Source: DATAFF01 sp963744915 (GTDB lineage: Bacteria; Pseudomonadota; Alphaproteobacteria; Rhizobiales; Aestuariivirgaceae). From it: DNA of 64,000 bases. This document shows, piece by piece, positions 53,682 through 62,498 of the stretch (position 1 is its first letter; each line of letters starts with the position of its first letter). Position numbers and translations under genes: made by a program. Where the stretch lies: NCBI GenBank assembly GCA_963744915.1, contig CAVUUY010000006.1, positions 186,001 to 250,000 on the forward strand, in the 5' to 3' direction. The notes under the pieces are model-generated. The model made no database searches, was not told the DNA's origin, and saw only the letters and a program-made list of their open reading frames with translations.

Positions 53682-56600
53682 ATGAGCCCATGGAAGTCGC
53701 CTCTCCTGCTGCTTGGAATTCTCGCCATCGTCGCCGCGGGAGCCGCCCTTTTTGCGCCTTTTTTCCTCGATTGGGACGCCTATCGCCCCACCATTGAGTC
53801 CTATGGGCGCCAGCTGACCGGCCGCGACGTGCGGATCGGCGGCAGGATCGATGCCCAGTTGTTTCCTTGGCCCACCCTGACGCTGCGTGATGTCCGCGTC
53901 GCCAATCCCGCCGGCGCCATTCATCCCGATCTGCTCGTCGCCCCCGTCCTCACCATCGAGCTGGCGCTGCCGCCGCTGCTCTCCGGCCATCTCGAAATGA
54001 CCGAGGTCAGGATTGCCCGGCCGACGGTCGCGCTCGAGCGTCTCACCGGCAATGAGGGCACCTGGAATCTCAAGCCCGACCGGGCGCTTCTCGAGGAGAT
54101 CGGGCCGCGACGCCTGTCCTTCCCGGCGATTCGCATCGATGGCGGCACCGCCTTTCTTGCCGACGGCGAGCGCGGCGGCATCGCCGCGGTGGCGATCCGC
54201 TCGATCGATGCCAGTGCACCCGAGCTCCGGGGGCCGTGGAAGGTCGGCGGGACCGTCGCCTATCGCGGTCGCGAGCTGCAGCTCACCTTCACCTCCGGAA
54301 CCGCCCGCCAGGGCGAGCCGCGGCCGACCTTCTTCAGGCTCTCGCCGGTGTCGGGCGGCGGCTACGCCTACAGTTTCGAAGGCACCGCGCCGGCGAAGCC
54401 GGGTGGCACCATGGACGGAACATTGAACATCGCCCCCCTTGCGAACGCGGAGGGCAAGGGCGATGCCGAGATCGGCATCCAGCCCTTCAGCCTCAAGGCC
54501 GAGATGGCGGCGAGCTTCAACCACGTCGCCCTGTCGAAGATCGAAGTCAGCCCGGCAGCCAGCACGGATGCCGGCAATCTGGTCACCGGCACCGCCGATA
54601 TAGAGCTTGGCTCGAGCATCGTGGTCAGCGCCGATCTCACATCGCCGCGCATCCAGCTCGACGACATGGTCGACGCCCAAAGCCGCCGCGCGCTGCTCTC
54701 CAGGGACTTCCTCGACACCCTCTCGGGGCTGATCGAAACGGTGCCCGACAAGGTCGTCGCCAATCTCCATCTCGGCGTTGCCAGCCTGGTCGCCGGCGGC
54801 GAAACGCTGGACGGCGCCGAGTTTGCCGCCTCGCTCTCGGCGGGAGGCCTCAAGGTCGACGCCCTCAAGCTGTCGATCCCCGGCCACACCAAGCTCGCCT
54901 TCACCGGCACGCTCCTGCCGCAACCCGCCGGCGCGGCGCTGGCCGGAGATGTGCGGCTGGAATCGGCTTCTCTGCGCGAGCTGGTCACGTGGCTTCTGCC
55001 CGAGCAGGCCGAGGCCATCGACAAGGTGTGGTCCGGCCAGCGCGGCCAGCTCGACCTGTCGGGACGAATCGATGCCAGCGCCGAGCGCATACGCTTCAGC
55101 GACGCCGAGGTCACCCTCGACGGCGCCAAGGCCGACGGCAATCTCAACCTGACCATTGCCGACAGCCCGTCACTGGCGCTGCGGCTCGCCGCCGACCGCC
55201 TCGAGCCGAGCCGCTATGTCGATGTCGCAGCCGGGCCAATCGCCAAGCAATGGATCAAGTCGCTGCCGCAGCTCCTGAAGCTCGGCGATCTCCAGCTGAC
55301 GTTGCAGGCCGACGAGCTGGTGATCAACAGCATCGCCGCCAAGGACATCGCCGTCGATGTCGCGGCGAGCGGCGGTGTGGTGGAGATGCGCACCATCGAG
55401 ATCGGCGAGGTCGACGGTGCCCGGGTGACCCTTTCCGGCCTCATCAAATTGCCGGAGGACGGCCTCGAAGGCTCGCTCGTCGGCGAAGTGGCGGCGGCCG
55501 ATCCACGCGGCCTCATGCGCCTGATCGGGGTCCTGCCGGCGCCCGGCAGCGACCATTCGGATCCGCCCTGGGCGCGTCCCGGGCGGCTGACGCTGACGCT
55601 GCGCGGCGATGCCCGCGAGCGCGACGGCATCACCAATGGCGGCATCCGGCTCGAAGGCGGCTATGGCGGCACCTCGGGGACGCTGTCGGTCAAATATTCC
55701 GGCGGCCTGCATGGCTGGCGCACAGGCAATTTCGAGGCCGATCTAAACGGCTCCAGCCCCGACAGCCGCGCCGTTGCCGGGCTGTTCGGCTTCATCCCGG
55801 TCGCCGGCGGTGATGAACCGGCGCGCTTCAGGCTCAATGGCAGGGGCTCGCCCGACGCCGGCATCGCCACCACCGCCGAGCTTGCGGCGTTCGGCAGCGA
55901 GCTGCGCTATGCCGGCAATGTCGCCCTCCATGACGCGCCCACCGCGGTCGGTCGTGTTGCCATCTTTGCCGAGCGCCTCGATGGACTCTACCGCGCCCTC
56001 GGCCTGCCCATTCTCGACCAGGGGCCGGCCGGTCGCGTCCTCTCGGCCGAGGGTGAGATCGACGCCACGCCGGAGCGCATCGAAATCAAGGCAGTCAACG
56101 GTGCCGCCGCCGGCGCGAGCTTCACCGGCAGCGGCTCGCTCGGCCTCGCCGGCGAGCGCTTGTCGCTCAAGGCCGCGAGCACGACCGGGCGGCTGAGCCT
56201 CACTCCGATCCTGGCGCTGATCCTGCTGCCGCGCGATGGCGAGCCGCCGTCGGCCGGCAAGCCGTTCGGGCCGGCTCTTGCCGATGTCGTCGACCTCGAT
56301 CTCGCGCTTGCGACCGAGACGCTGAGCGTGCTCCCGGGCCTGACGTTCAAGGCTGCCCGCTTTGCCGCCAAGGGAACACCCAATGGCCTCGACCTCACCG
56401 TTGAGGGCGAGGCGGTGCCTGGCCACCGCTCGTCGCTCGCTGGCACCATTGCCCGCGACGGCAAGGGCTACCGGGTGAACGGGAAGATCAACCTCGATGC
56501 CGAGCTCGCAACCCTGCTGCTCGGCCAGGACCGCCGGCCGGCGCTTCAGGGCGAGGCCCGGCTCGATGCCAAATTCACCGCGACGGGCCTCAGCATCGGC

Positions 56601-57638
56601 GGCCTCTTCGCAGCCATGGACGGCGAGGGCACGCTGGCGCTCGACGCCGGGGTGCTGCGCGGCGTCGACCCGGTGGCCTTTGCCGGCGGCATCGAGACCG
56701 CCAAGACGCCGACCGAGATCGATCAGCTGGTCGATGGCGTCCTCAGCGCCGGTGCGCTGCGCTTTACCGGGGGCAGCGCCAGGATCGCCATGCAGGCGGG
56801 AGTGATTTCGAGCGAGCCGCTGGCGATCGCCGGCGAGGACACCGAGGGCCGGCTCAAGCTGGTGCTCGACACCGCGGCCGCCGAAGCCGATGTCAGCGCC
56901 GCCCTGACGCTTCAGAAGCTCGCCGGCAAGCCGTCCTTCGAGGTCGCCTGGGCAGGTCCTCCCGAAGCGCTGCAGGCGAGCTATGACGTGAGCGGCCTCA
57001 AATCCACCATCTCGGTCGGGGCGCTGAGCAAAGGCATCGACAAGCTCGAGGAGCTGCAGCGCGAGCAGGAGCGGATCGTCGCCGAGGAGCAGGCCTATGC
57101 CCTCGACCAGGCAATCATGATCACCGAGCGGGCCCGCCGCCGCCAGGCCCGCGAGGCGGCGGCGCGGGCGGCGATCCGCCAGGCGGAGGAAGCGGCGCGG
57201 ATCGAGGCCGAGCGCCAGGCCCGATTGATTGCCGAGGCGGTGGCGCGGGCGAAGGTCGACGAGCAGCGCCGCCGGATCGACGAGGCGCAGCGCCAGGTCG
57301 AGGAGGGCAGGAAGAAACAGGTCGAGGAGGACAGGAAGAAGCAGGTCGAGGAGAATAAGAAGAAGCAGGAGGAGCAGCTCCGCAAGGCGGAGGAACTCCG
57401 CCAGCGCAATAGCGAGCGCAAGCCTGCCCAGATGCCCGCCTTCGGTCAGTCCAGCGATGCAGCGCCGATCGACATCGAGCCGATCCCGTCGGTCACCTCG
57501 ACGCTGGGGCAGCCCCAGACCATTCCGCCGATCCCCAACGAGGCCGACTTGCAGAAGGCCAAGGACCAGCGCCGGCCAAAATCGCAGGACGACGCATCGC
57601 CCTGGCCGCAGCGGCGCAATCTCAGGGAGGGGAAGTAG
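53682..57638 (+). CDS. AsmA family protein, giant, with charged coiled-coil tail
   Basis: 1318 residues. One N-terminal membrane anchor (residues about 5-27) is followed by LDWDAYRPTIESYGRQLTGR DVRIGG, the AsmA start, in which the DW..YR..IE motif is typical. The very long region to about 1110 is beta-rich and looks like an AsmA/TamB-like groove. AsmA-type proteins hold or carry lipids between the inner and outer membranes. The last part (about 1116-1246) is a charged coiled coil with three copies of an octapeptide QVEExxKK, then a Pro/Gln tail. The start at 53682 is the first ATG before the anchor. It ends at TAG inside the left arm of a 20-bp inverted repeat. Confidence 0.85.
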   Translation: MSPWKSPLLLLGILAIVAAGAALFAPFFLDWDAYRPTIESYGRQLTGRDVRIGGRIDAQLFPWPTLTLRDVRVANPAGAIHPDLLVAPVLTIELALPPLLSGHLEMTEVRIARPTVALERLTGNEGTWNLKPDRALLEEIGPRRLSFPAIRIDGGTAFLADGERGGIAAVAIRSIDASAPELRGPWKVGGTVAYRGRELQLTFTSGTARQGEPRPTFFRLSPVSGGGYAYSFEGTAPAKPGGTMDGTLNIAPLANAEGKGDAEIGIQPFSLKAEMAASFNHVALSKIEVSPAASTDAGNLVTGTADIELGSSIVVSADLTSPRIQLDDMVDAQSRRALLSRDFLDTLSGLIETVPDKVVANLHLGVASLVAGGETLDGAEFAASLSAGGLKVDALKLSIPGHTKLAFTGTLLPQPAGAALAGDVRLESASLRELVTWLLPEQAEAIDKVWSGQRGQLDLSGRIDASAERIRFSDAEVTLDGAKADGNLNLTIADSPSLALRLAADRLEPSRYVDVAAGPIAKQWIKSLPQLLKLGDLQLTLQADELVINSIAAKDIAVDVAASGGVVEMRTIEIGEVDGARVTLSGLIKLPEDGLEGSLVGEVAAADPRGLMRLIGVLPAPGSDHSDPPWARPGRLTLTLRGDARERDGITNGGIRLEGGYGGTSGTLSVKYSGGLHGWRTGNFEADLNGSSPDSRAVAGLFGFIPVAGGDEPARFRLNGRGSPDAGIATTAELAAFGSELRYAGNVALHDAPTAVGRVAIFAERLDGLYRALGLPILDQGPAGRVLSAEGEIDATPERIEIKAVNGAAAGASFTGSGSLGLAGERLSLKAASTTGRLSLTPILALILLPRDGEPPSAGKPFGPALADVVDLDLALATETLSVLPGLTFKAARFAAKGTPNGLDLTVEGEAVPGHRSSLAGTIARDGKGYRVNGKINLDAELATLLLGQDRRPALQGEARLDAKFTATGLSIGGLFAAMDGEGTLALDAGVLRGVDPVAFAGGIETAKTPTEIDQLVDGVLSAGALRFTGGSARIAMQAGVISSEPLAIAGEDTEGRLKLVLDTAAAEADVSAALTLQKLAGKPSFEVAWAGPPEALQASYDVSGLKSTISVGALSKGIDKLEELQREQERIVAEEQAYALDQAIMITERARRRQAREAAARAAIRQAEEAARIEAERQARLIAEAVARAKVDEQRRRIDEAQRQVEEGRKKQVEEDRKKQVEENKKKQEEQLRKAEELRQRNSERKPAQMPAFGQSSDAAPIDIEPIPSVTSTLGQPQTIPPIPNEADLQKAKDQRRPKSQDDASPWPQRRNLREGK
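57294..57365 (+). repeat. 24-bp tandem repeat (x3) in the AsmA coiled coil
   Basis: Three copies with a period of 24 bases begin at 57294, 57318 and 57342 with CAGGTCGAGGAG, encoding QVEEGRKK, QVEEDRKK and QVEENKKK. In-frame expansion by slippage would lengthen the coiled coil by whole octapeptides. Confidence 0.85.
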
Positions 57639-57731
57639 GCAAGTAGGCAATAGGCAAGTAGTGAGTGGTGAGTAGTCAGTAGTGAGTGTGCTCACTTTTG
57701 CCTATTGCCTATTGCCTATTGCCTACTTGCC
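57638..57731. repeat. 20-bp perfect inverted repeat with TATTGCC repeats
   Basis: GGCAAGTAGGCAATAGGCAA at 57638-57657 is repeated in exact reverse complement at 57712-57731, with a 54-base loop. The right side holds about three TATTGCC heptamers (57702-57723), and a second small stem GTGAG/CTCAC lies in the loop at 57682-57695. The repeat covers the 3' ends of both convergent genes: the AsmA stop ends at 57638 and the RHH stop is at 57723-57725. It probably serves as a bidirectional terminator or mRNA 3' structure; there is no long T-run. Confidence 0.8.
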
Positions 57732-57959
57732 CCTTTGCAGGAGCCACACCCGGACTGCGCTCGACAGATTGCGCGGGCCGCGTTCGGCGTCGATCGCACC
57801 GATCAGGCTGGCGAGGCTCGTCGATTCCTCGGTTGCAGCCCGTTGCAGGGCGTCCCAGAACTCGGACTCGAGCGACAGGCTGGTGCGGTGGCCGGCAATC
57901 GACACCGATCGCTTGATCGGCGCGCGTGATGCCGGACCGGGGCGGCCGGCTCGCGTCAC
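57723..57959 (-). CDS. Ribbon-helix-helix domain protein
   Basis: 78 residues, cytosolic. A basic N-terminal arm is followed by IKRSVSIAGHRTSLSLESEF WDAL. The beta strand and two helices match the RHH_4 type of ribbon-helix-helix proteins, in which R/K-S-V-x-I-x-G-H-x-T-S-x-S-L-E forms the DNA-binding strand. The second helix is STSLASLIGAIDAERGPRNL, followed by SSAVRVWLL. Such small proteins are common near fumC and DUF4169 genes in Hyphomicrobiales and may be regulators; the target is unknown. The start overlaps the DUF4169 stop by 4 bases. Confidence 0.82.
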   Translation of the reverse strand: MTRAGRPGPASRAPIKRSVSIAGHRTSLSLESEFWDALQRAATEESTSLASLIGAIDAERGPRNLSSAVRVWLLQRGK

Positions 57960-58150
57960 GGCTTCGGATCGTCCTCAGGGTTGCGGCGGTGGCCGTCGAG
58001 CTTGCGGTCTTCCTGCTTGCGGCTCGCCGCCTCCTGCGAGCGCTCCGCCTTGGTCCTGCCGAACCGGGTCCGGTTCTCCGCCGCCGCCTGGCTCTTGCGG
58101 TCGCGCTCCTTGCGCTTGCGGTGGCGCCGCAGATTGACGATCTCGGCCAT
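57956..58150 (-). CDS. DUF4169 family protein
   Basis: Very basic protein of 64 residues, starting MAEIVNLRRHRKRKERDRKS and continuing QAAAENRTRFGRTKAERSQE. That pattern is the hallmark of the DUF4169 family in alphaproteobacteria. It is probably one long helix and has no known function; the charge suggests RNA or DNA contact. It lies directly after fumC (0-base gap) and overlaps the RHH gene by 4 bases, forming an apparently conserved neighbourhood. Confidence 0.85.
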   Translation of the reverse strand: MAEIVNLRRHRKRKERDRKSQAAAENRTRFGRTKAERSQEAASRKQEDRKLDGHRRNPEDDPKP

Positions 58151-59542
58151 CTATTCGGGTCCGATCATCTTTTTCGGATCGACCAGATCGTCGAATTCGG
58201 CTGCACTGACATAGCCCGAGCCCACCGCCTCCTCGCGCAGCGTCGTGCCCTTGACATGCGCCGCCTTGGCGATCTTGGCGGCGGCGTCATAGCCGATCTT
58301 CGGCGCCAGCGCGGTGACCAGCATCAGCGAGCGCTCGAGCCCGGCCTTGATGTTGTCCTCGCGCGGTTCGATTCCCGTGACGCAGTTGTCGGTGAAGGAG
58401 CGCGCCGCATCGGCCAGCAGCCGGACCGACTGGAGGAAGGCATAGGCCATCACCGGGTTGTAGACATTGAGCTCGAAATGGCCCTGGCTGCCGGCAAAAG
58501 TGATGGTCGCCTGATTGCCGAACACCTGGCAGCAGACCATGGTCATGGCCTCGCTCTGGGTCGGGTTGACCTTGCCCGGCATGATCGACGAGCCCGGCTC
58601 GTTTTCCGGCAGGGCGAGCTCGCCCAAGCCCGAGCGCGGCCCGGAGCCGAGGAGCCGAATGTCGTTGGCGATCTTGAACAGCGAAGCGGCCACGGTGTTG
58701 ATCGCACCATGCGTCATGATCATCGCATCATGCGCCGCCAGCGCCTCGAACTTGTTCGGTGCCGAGGTGAAGGGCAGGCCGGTGAAGGCCGCGATCCGCC
58801 TCGCCACCTCCTCGGCAAAGCCCTTGGGGGCATTGAGACCGGTCCCGACGGCGGTGCCGCCCTGGGCCAGCTCCATCAGCATCGGCAAGGTTTGCTCGAT
58901 CCTGTAAATGCCGTTCTCAACCTGCTGGGCATAGCCGGAGAACTCCTGGCCGAGGGTGATCGGCGTCGCATCCTGGGTGTGGGTGCGGCCGATCTTGATG
59001 ATGTGCGACCAGGCCCGCGCCTTGGCTGCCAAAGCGTGGTGAAGATGCCGGAGGGCAGGCAGCAGCGCGCCGGTCACCTCCTGCGCCGCAGCGATATGCA
59101 TCGCTGATGGGTAGGTGTCGTTCGATGATTGACTCATATTGACGTGATCATTGGGATGGACCGGCGCCTTGCTGCCGCGTTCACCCCCGAGCATCTCGAT
59201 TGCCCGGTTCGCGATCACCTCATTGGCGTTCATATTGGTCTGGGTTCCCGAGCCGGTCTGCCACACCGCCAGGGGGAAATGCCCATCGAGCTTTCCTTCC
59301 ACCACCTCGCGCGCCGCCTTGCGGATCGGCTCGCCGAGCTCCGGCTTGAGCCGGCCGAGCGCCATGTTGGCCTCGGCCGCCGCATGCTTGATGATGCCGA
59401 GCGCCCGGATGATCGGCTGCGGCTGCTTTTCCCAGCCGATCTTGAAATTGCCGAGCGAGCGCTGCGTCTGCGCGCCCCAATAGCGGTCGTCGGGCACCTC
59501 GATCTTGCCGAAGGAGTCGCTTTCGCTTCGCGTCTTGGTCAT
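58151..59542 (-). CDS. fumC: Class II fumarate hydratase
   Basis: Iron-independent fumarase of 463 residues interconverting fumarate and malate in the TCA cycle. The N-terminus includes TRSESDSFGKIEVPDDRYWG and AQTQRSLGNFKIG. Active-site segments are WQTGSGTQTNMNANEVIANR, PNDHVNMSQSSNDTYPSAMH, GRTHTQDATPITLGQEFSGY, and the lyase signature GSSIMPGKVNPTQSEAMTMV. Full length and intact. The start at 59542 overlaps the PHP gene stop by 4 bases. Confidence 0.97.
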   Translation of the reverse strand: MTKTRSESDSFGKIEVPDDRYWGAQTQRSLGNFKIGWEKQPQPIIRALGIIKHAAAEANMALGRLKPELGEPIRKAAREVVEGKLDGHFPLAVWQTGSGTQTNMNANEVIANRAIEMLGGERGSKAPVHPNDHVNMSQSSNDTYPSAMHIAAAQEVTGALLPALRHLHHALAAKARAWSHIIKIGRTHTQDATPITLGQEFSGYAQQVENGIYRIEQTLPMLMELAQGGTAVGTGLNAPKGFAEEVARRIAAFTGLPFTSAPNKFEALAAHDAMIMTHGAINTVAASLFKIANDIRLLGSGPRSGLGELALPENEPGSSIMPGKVNPTQSEAMTMVCCQVFGNQATITFAGSQGHFELNVYNPVMAYAFLQSVRLLADAARSFTDNCVTGIEPREDNIKAGLERSLMLVTALAPKIGYDAAAKIAKAAHVKGTTLREEAVGSGYVSAAEFDDLVDPKKMIGPE

Positions 59543-60471
59543 GTGAGGTCTTTCCACCAGAAGGCGCTCGTCCAGGCGCGCTTGCCCGAACCGTCGACCA
59601 GCACCACGCGGAACCACGGGCTCTTGTTGCGCAACAGCCAGCCCTCTTCAAGCAGCGACAGATCGAGCACGGTCTCGGTCACCGCCCGGCCGTGCCGGGT
59701 CACCGCCCGCGAATTGCCGCACACCACCGCCGCCACATCGACCGGCGACGACACGATCGTGAGCTCGCCCCCCGACAGCGACATCTCGCGGATCTCGGGT
59801 CCCTGGCTCGCGTAATAATGCCCTTGCCTCAAGGCGGCCACCAGGGCCTCGGGCTCGAGGCTCTCGGCCTTCACATGGACCCAGCCGCCGAAGAAATCAT
59901 TGACCTTGAAATGGGCATCGTCGGTGGCGAAGGCCGAGAGCCGCGCTCCGTCATTGAGCAGCTGGTCGTAGAGATACCACCCTTCGCCGCGATCGGTCTC
60001 GACGGCGCAGCCATGGTTGTAGATCTCGACCGCATGTGCCGCCGCGAGCGCCCGCCCGTCGGCAAGGGTGAGCTGCGACCATGCGGGGTGCGCGATCCCG
60101 ACAAACGCCCCGGCCGCGGCGGCCCGCTCGGCAAGGGCCGGCCCGCTCTCGTCGGGCGGGCAGGGTGGAAAGTCGAGCGGCAAACCGGCCGCCACGATGT
60201 GCCAGAGCTCGCCGACCGCCGTTTCCGGGGCGTGCAGCTCGGCCCCGATGATGGTGGTGAACCGGTTCGAGCGCATCCCCCTCGTATCGGCCATCGGCCA
60301 GCCATAGCGGTCGAGGAAATGATCGGACAGCATCATGAAGTCGTAGCCCGCATCCTTATAGGCCTCGACCACCTTGTCGGGCGGAAGCCGGCCGTCCGAC
60401 AGGTTGGAATGGGTGTGGAGGTTGCCGCGCCAGAAGCGCCCGCTGAACGAAAAGGGTGCGAGATCGGTCAT
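59539..60471 (-). CDS. PHP-domain metal-dependent phosphoesterase
   Basis: 310 residues, cytosolic. The PHP signature RGNLHTHSNLSDGRLPPDKV lies at about 15-34, with metal ligands H18, H20 and D26. LSDHFLDRYG and IIGAELHAPETA follow, then VGIAHPAWSQLTLADG and ATDDAHFKVNDFFGGWVHVK, which supply the remaining His/Asp/Glu ligands. Proteins of this CehA/McbA-like type hydrolyse phosphoesters of unknown substrate. The C-terminal 80 residues form an extra beta domain (LSGGELTIVSSPVDVAAVVC). It sits between tctA and fumC, overlapping fumC by 4 bases. The substrate is unknown. Confidence 0.85.
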   Translation of the reverse strand: MTDLAPFSFSGRFWRGNLHTHSNLSDGRLPPDKVVEAYKDAGYDFMMLSDHFLDRYGWPMADTRGMRSNRFTTIIGAELHAPETAVGELWHIVAAGLPLDFPPCPPDESGPALAERAAAAGAFVGIAHPAWSQLTLADGRALAAAHAVEIYNHGCAVETDRGEGWYLYDQLLNDGARLSAFATDDAHFKVNDFFGGWVHVKAESLEPEALVAALRQGHYYASQGPEIREMSLSGGELTIVSSPVDVAAVVCGNSRAVTRHGRAVTETVLDLSLLEEGWLLRNKSPWFRVVLVDGSGKRAWTSAFWWKDLT

Positions 60472-60516
60472 GATGGACTGCTCAGTCGCGAAGAGCCTTG
60501 AAACGCTGAAGCACTG

Positions 60517-62013
60517 CTAAGCCATGGCCTGGCGGGATCTCGCCAGGGAAATGACACCCGGAACCACCAGCGCCGCCAGGGCCACCGCCAGAATCGTCGC
60601 CGAGATCGGTTGCGTCACGAACACCGAGAGATCGCCCTGGCTGATCGACAGCGCCCGGCGGAAATGCGCCTCCGCCATCGGGCCGAGGATCAGCCCGATC
60701 ACGCACGGCGCCACCGGCAGGCCGCAGCGCCGCATGATGTAGCCGAGCGCCCCGCAGATGGCGAGGAGAATGAGGTCGAAGGTCGAGCCGTTGAGGCTGT
60801 AGACGCCGAGCGTCGAGAATACGAGAATTGCCGCATAGAGCAGGTGCTGCGGGATGGACAGAAGCCTGACCCACAGGCCGACCAGCGGCAGGTTGAGCAC
60901 GAGCAGCATGGTATTGCCGATATAGAGCGAGGCGATCAGGCCCCATACCAGCTTGCTTTCCTGCTGGAACAGCAGCGGCCCGGGCTGCAGCCCATATTCC
61001 TGGAAGGCAGCCAGCAGGATCGCCGCGGTGGCCGATGTCGGCAGCCCGAGCGTCAGCAGCGGCACCAGGACGCCCGCGACCGCCGCATTGTTGGCAGCCT
61101 CGGGACCTGCCACGCCCTCGATGGCGCCCTGTCCGAATTCCTCGGGATGGCGGGCCAACCGCTTCTCGGTGACGTAGGACAGGAAGGTCGGAATCTCGGT
61201 GCCGCCGGCCGGCAGCGCGCCGAACGGGAAGCCGATCAAGGTGCCGCGCAGCCAGGGCCGCCAGGACCGCGACCACTCCTCGGCCGTCATCATCAGCGAA
61301 CCCTTCACCGCCTCGATCTTCGCCTCGCGCAGATCCGGCCTGGATGCGATATGCAGAGCCTCGCCCACCGCGAACAGGCCGACCGCCACGATCACCACGT
61401 CGACGCCGTTGAACAGATTGGGAATTCCAAGCGTGAAGCGCGCCTGGCCGGTAAGGCTGTCGATGCCGACGAGGCCGATGGCGAGGCCGAGGAACAGGCT
61501 CGCCAGGCCCTTGACCCTGGATTCGCCGAGAAAGGCCGAGATGGTGACGAAGGCCAGCATGATCAGCGAGAAATACTCGGCCGGCCCGAACCGGATGGCG
61601 AATTTGACGATCAGCGGCGCGAGGAAGGTGAGGAGCAGCGTGCCGATCGTGCCGGCAACGAAGGAGCCGATCGCCGAGGTGGCAAGCGCTGCGGCGCCGC
61701 GGCCCTGGCGGGCCATCAGGTTGCCCTCGACCGCGGTGACGATCGAGCCGGATTCACCCGGGGTGTTGAGCAGGATCGATGTCGTGGAGGAGCCGTACAT
61801 GGCGCCGTAATAGAGCCCGGCGAACATGATGAAGGCACTGGCGGGCGTGAGCGAGCTCGTCACCGGCAGCAGCAGGGCGATGGTGAGCGCCGGCCCGATG
61901 CCCGGCAGGATGCCGACCAGCGTCCCGAGGGTGACCCCGACAAAGGCCCAGCCGAGATTGACCAGCGTCAGCGCCGTCGAAAATCCCTCCATGAGATTCT
62001 GCAGCGTGCTCAT
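60517..62013 (-). CDS. tctA: Tripartite tricarboxylate transporter large subunit TctA
   Basis: Polytopic inner-membrane protein of 498 residues, the transport channel of a TTT system. The TctA signature GVTLGTLVGILPGIGPALTI is present at the N-terminus, followed by YYGAMYGSSTTSILLNTPGE SGSIVTAVEGN. A second copy of the motif, GLPTSATAAILLAAFQEYGL QPGP, lies in the C-terminal half. About twelve hydrophobic segments can be seen. It imports carboxylates together with TctB and TctC. The start overlaps the tctB stop by 4 bases. Confidence 0.95.
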   Translation of the reverse strand: MSTLQNLMEGFSTALTLVNLGWAFVGVTLGTLVGILPGIGPALTIALLLPVTSSLTPASAFIMFAGLYYGAMYGSSTTSILLNTPGESGSIVTAVEGNLMARQGRGAAALATSAIGSFVAGTIGTLLLTFLAPLIVKFAIRFGPAEYFSLIMLAFVTISAFLGESRVKGLASLFLGLAIGLVGIDSLTGQARFTLGIPNLFNGVDVVIVAVGLFAVGEALHIASRPDLREAKIEAVKGSLMMTAEEWSRSWRPWLRGTLIGFPFGALPAGGTEIPTFLSYVTEKRLARHPEEFGQGAIEGVAGPEAANNAAVAGVLVPLLTLGLPTSATAAILLAAFQEYGLQPGPLLFQQESKLVWGLIASLYIGNTMLLVLNLPLVGLWVRLLSIPQHLLYAAILVFSTLGVYSLNGSTFDLILLAICGALGYIMRRCGLPVAPCVIGLILGPMAEAHFRRALSISQGDLSVFVTQPISATILAVALAALVVPGVISLARSRQAMA

Positions 62014-62477
62014 CGCCAGACCCCGGCGAGAAATCCCGGCAGGTTGAGATGGAGCAGGTAGCGGAAGAGCGCATAGGCGGCGATGGCGACGAGCGCGCCG
62101 ACGATGGTGTCCCACAGTGCCGACCGGCTGCCGAAACCGCGGGCGACGCAGAAGAACAGCAGCGTCGAGGCAATGACGAATCCGGCCGGCTTGAACAGCA
62201 GCCAATCGGCGAAAAGCCCGAAAAAGATCCAGGCCACCGGCCGCCATTGCGGCCTGACCTCGTCGCTCGCGGCCGGCGGGCTCCTGAGGCTGGTCCAGGC
62301 CATCCCGCTGCCGGCGGCGACGAGCCCCGCCGCCACCAGCCAGGGCACGAATGTCGGACCGACCTTGGCGTAGACCGTCTGCACCTCGATACGCAGCGTG
62401 CCGACGGCAAAGGCGACGCCGAGAAGGGCGATGCCGATGCCGACGACCGTGTCGGCCGAGATGCGGTCGGTGCGCAA
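62010..62477 (-). CDS. tctB: Tripartite tricarboxylate transporter small subunit TctB
   Basis: 155 residues with four hydrophobic segments (TVVGIGIALLGVAFAVGTLR; VPWLVAAGLVAAGSGMAW; WIFFGLFADWLLFKPAGFVI; TIVGALVAIAAYALFRYLLH). The FVIASTLLFFCVARGFGSR segment is typical of TctB. It starts at TTG 62477 after an AGAGG, with no better ATG available. It lies between tctC (21-base gap) and tctA (4-base overlap). Confidence 0.9.
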   Translation of the reverse strand: MRTDRISADTVVGIGIALLGVAFAVGTLRIEVQTVYAKVGPTFVPWLVAAGLVAAGSGMAWTSLRSPPAASDEVRPQWRPVAWIFFGLFADWLLFKPAGFVIASTLLFFCVARGFGSRSALWDTIVGALVAIAAYALFRYLLHLNLPGFLAGVWR

Positions 62478-62498
62478 TGGACCTCTAGGACGTGATGC

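Noticed and set aside
57638..57731. Possible CRISPR repeats from the TATTGCC heptamers
   Set aside because: The units are only 7 bases, without spacers, and form an inverted repeat; no cas gene is nearby.
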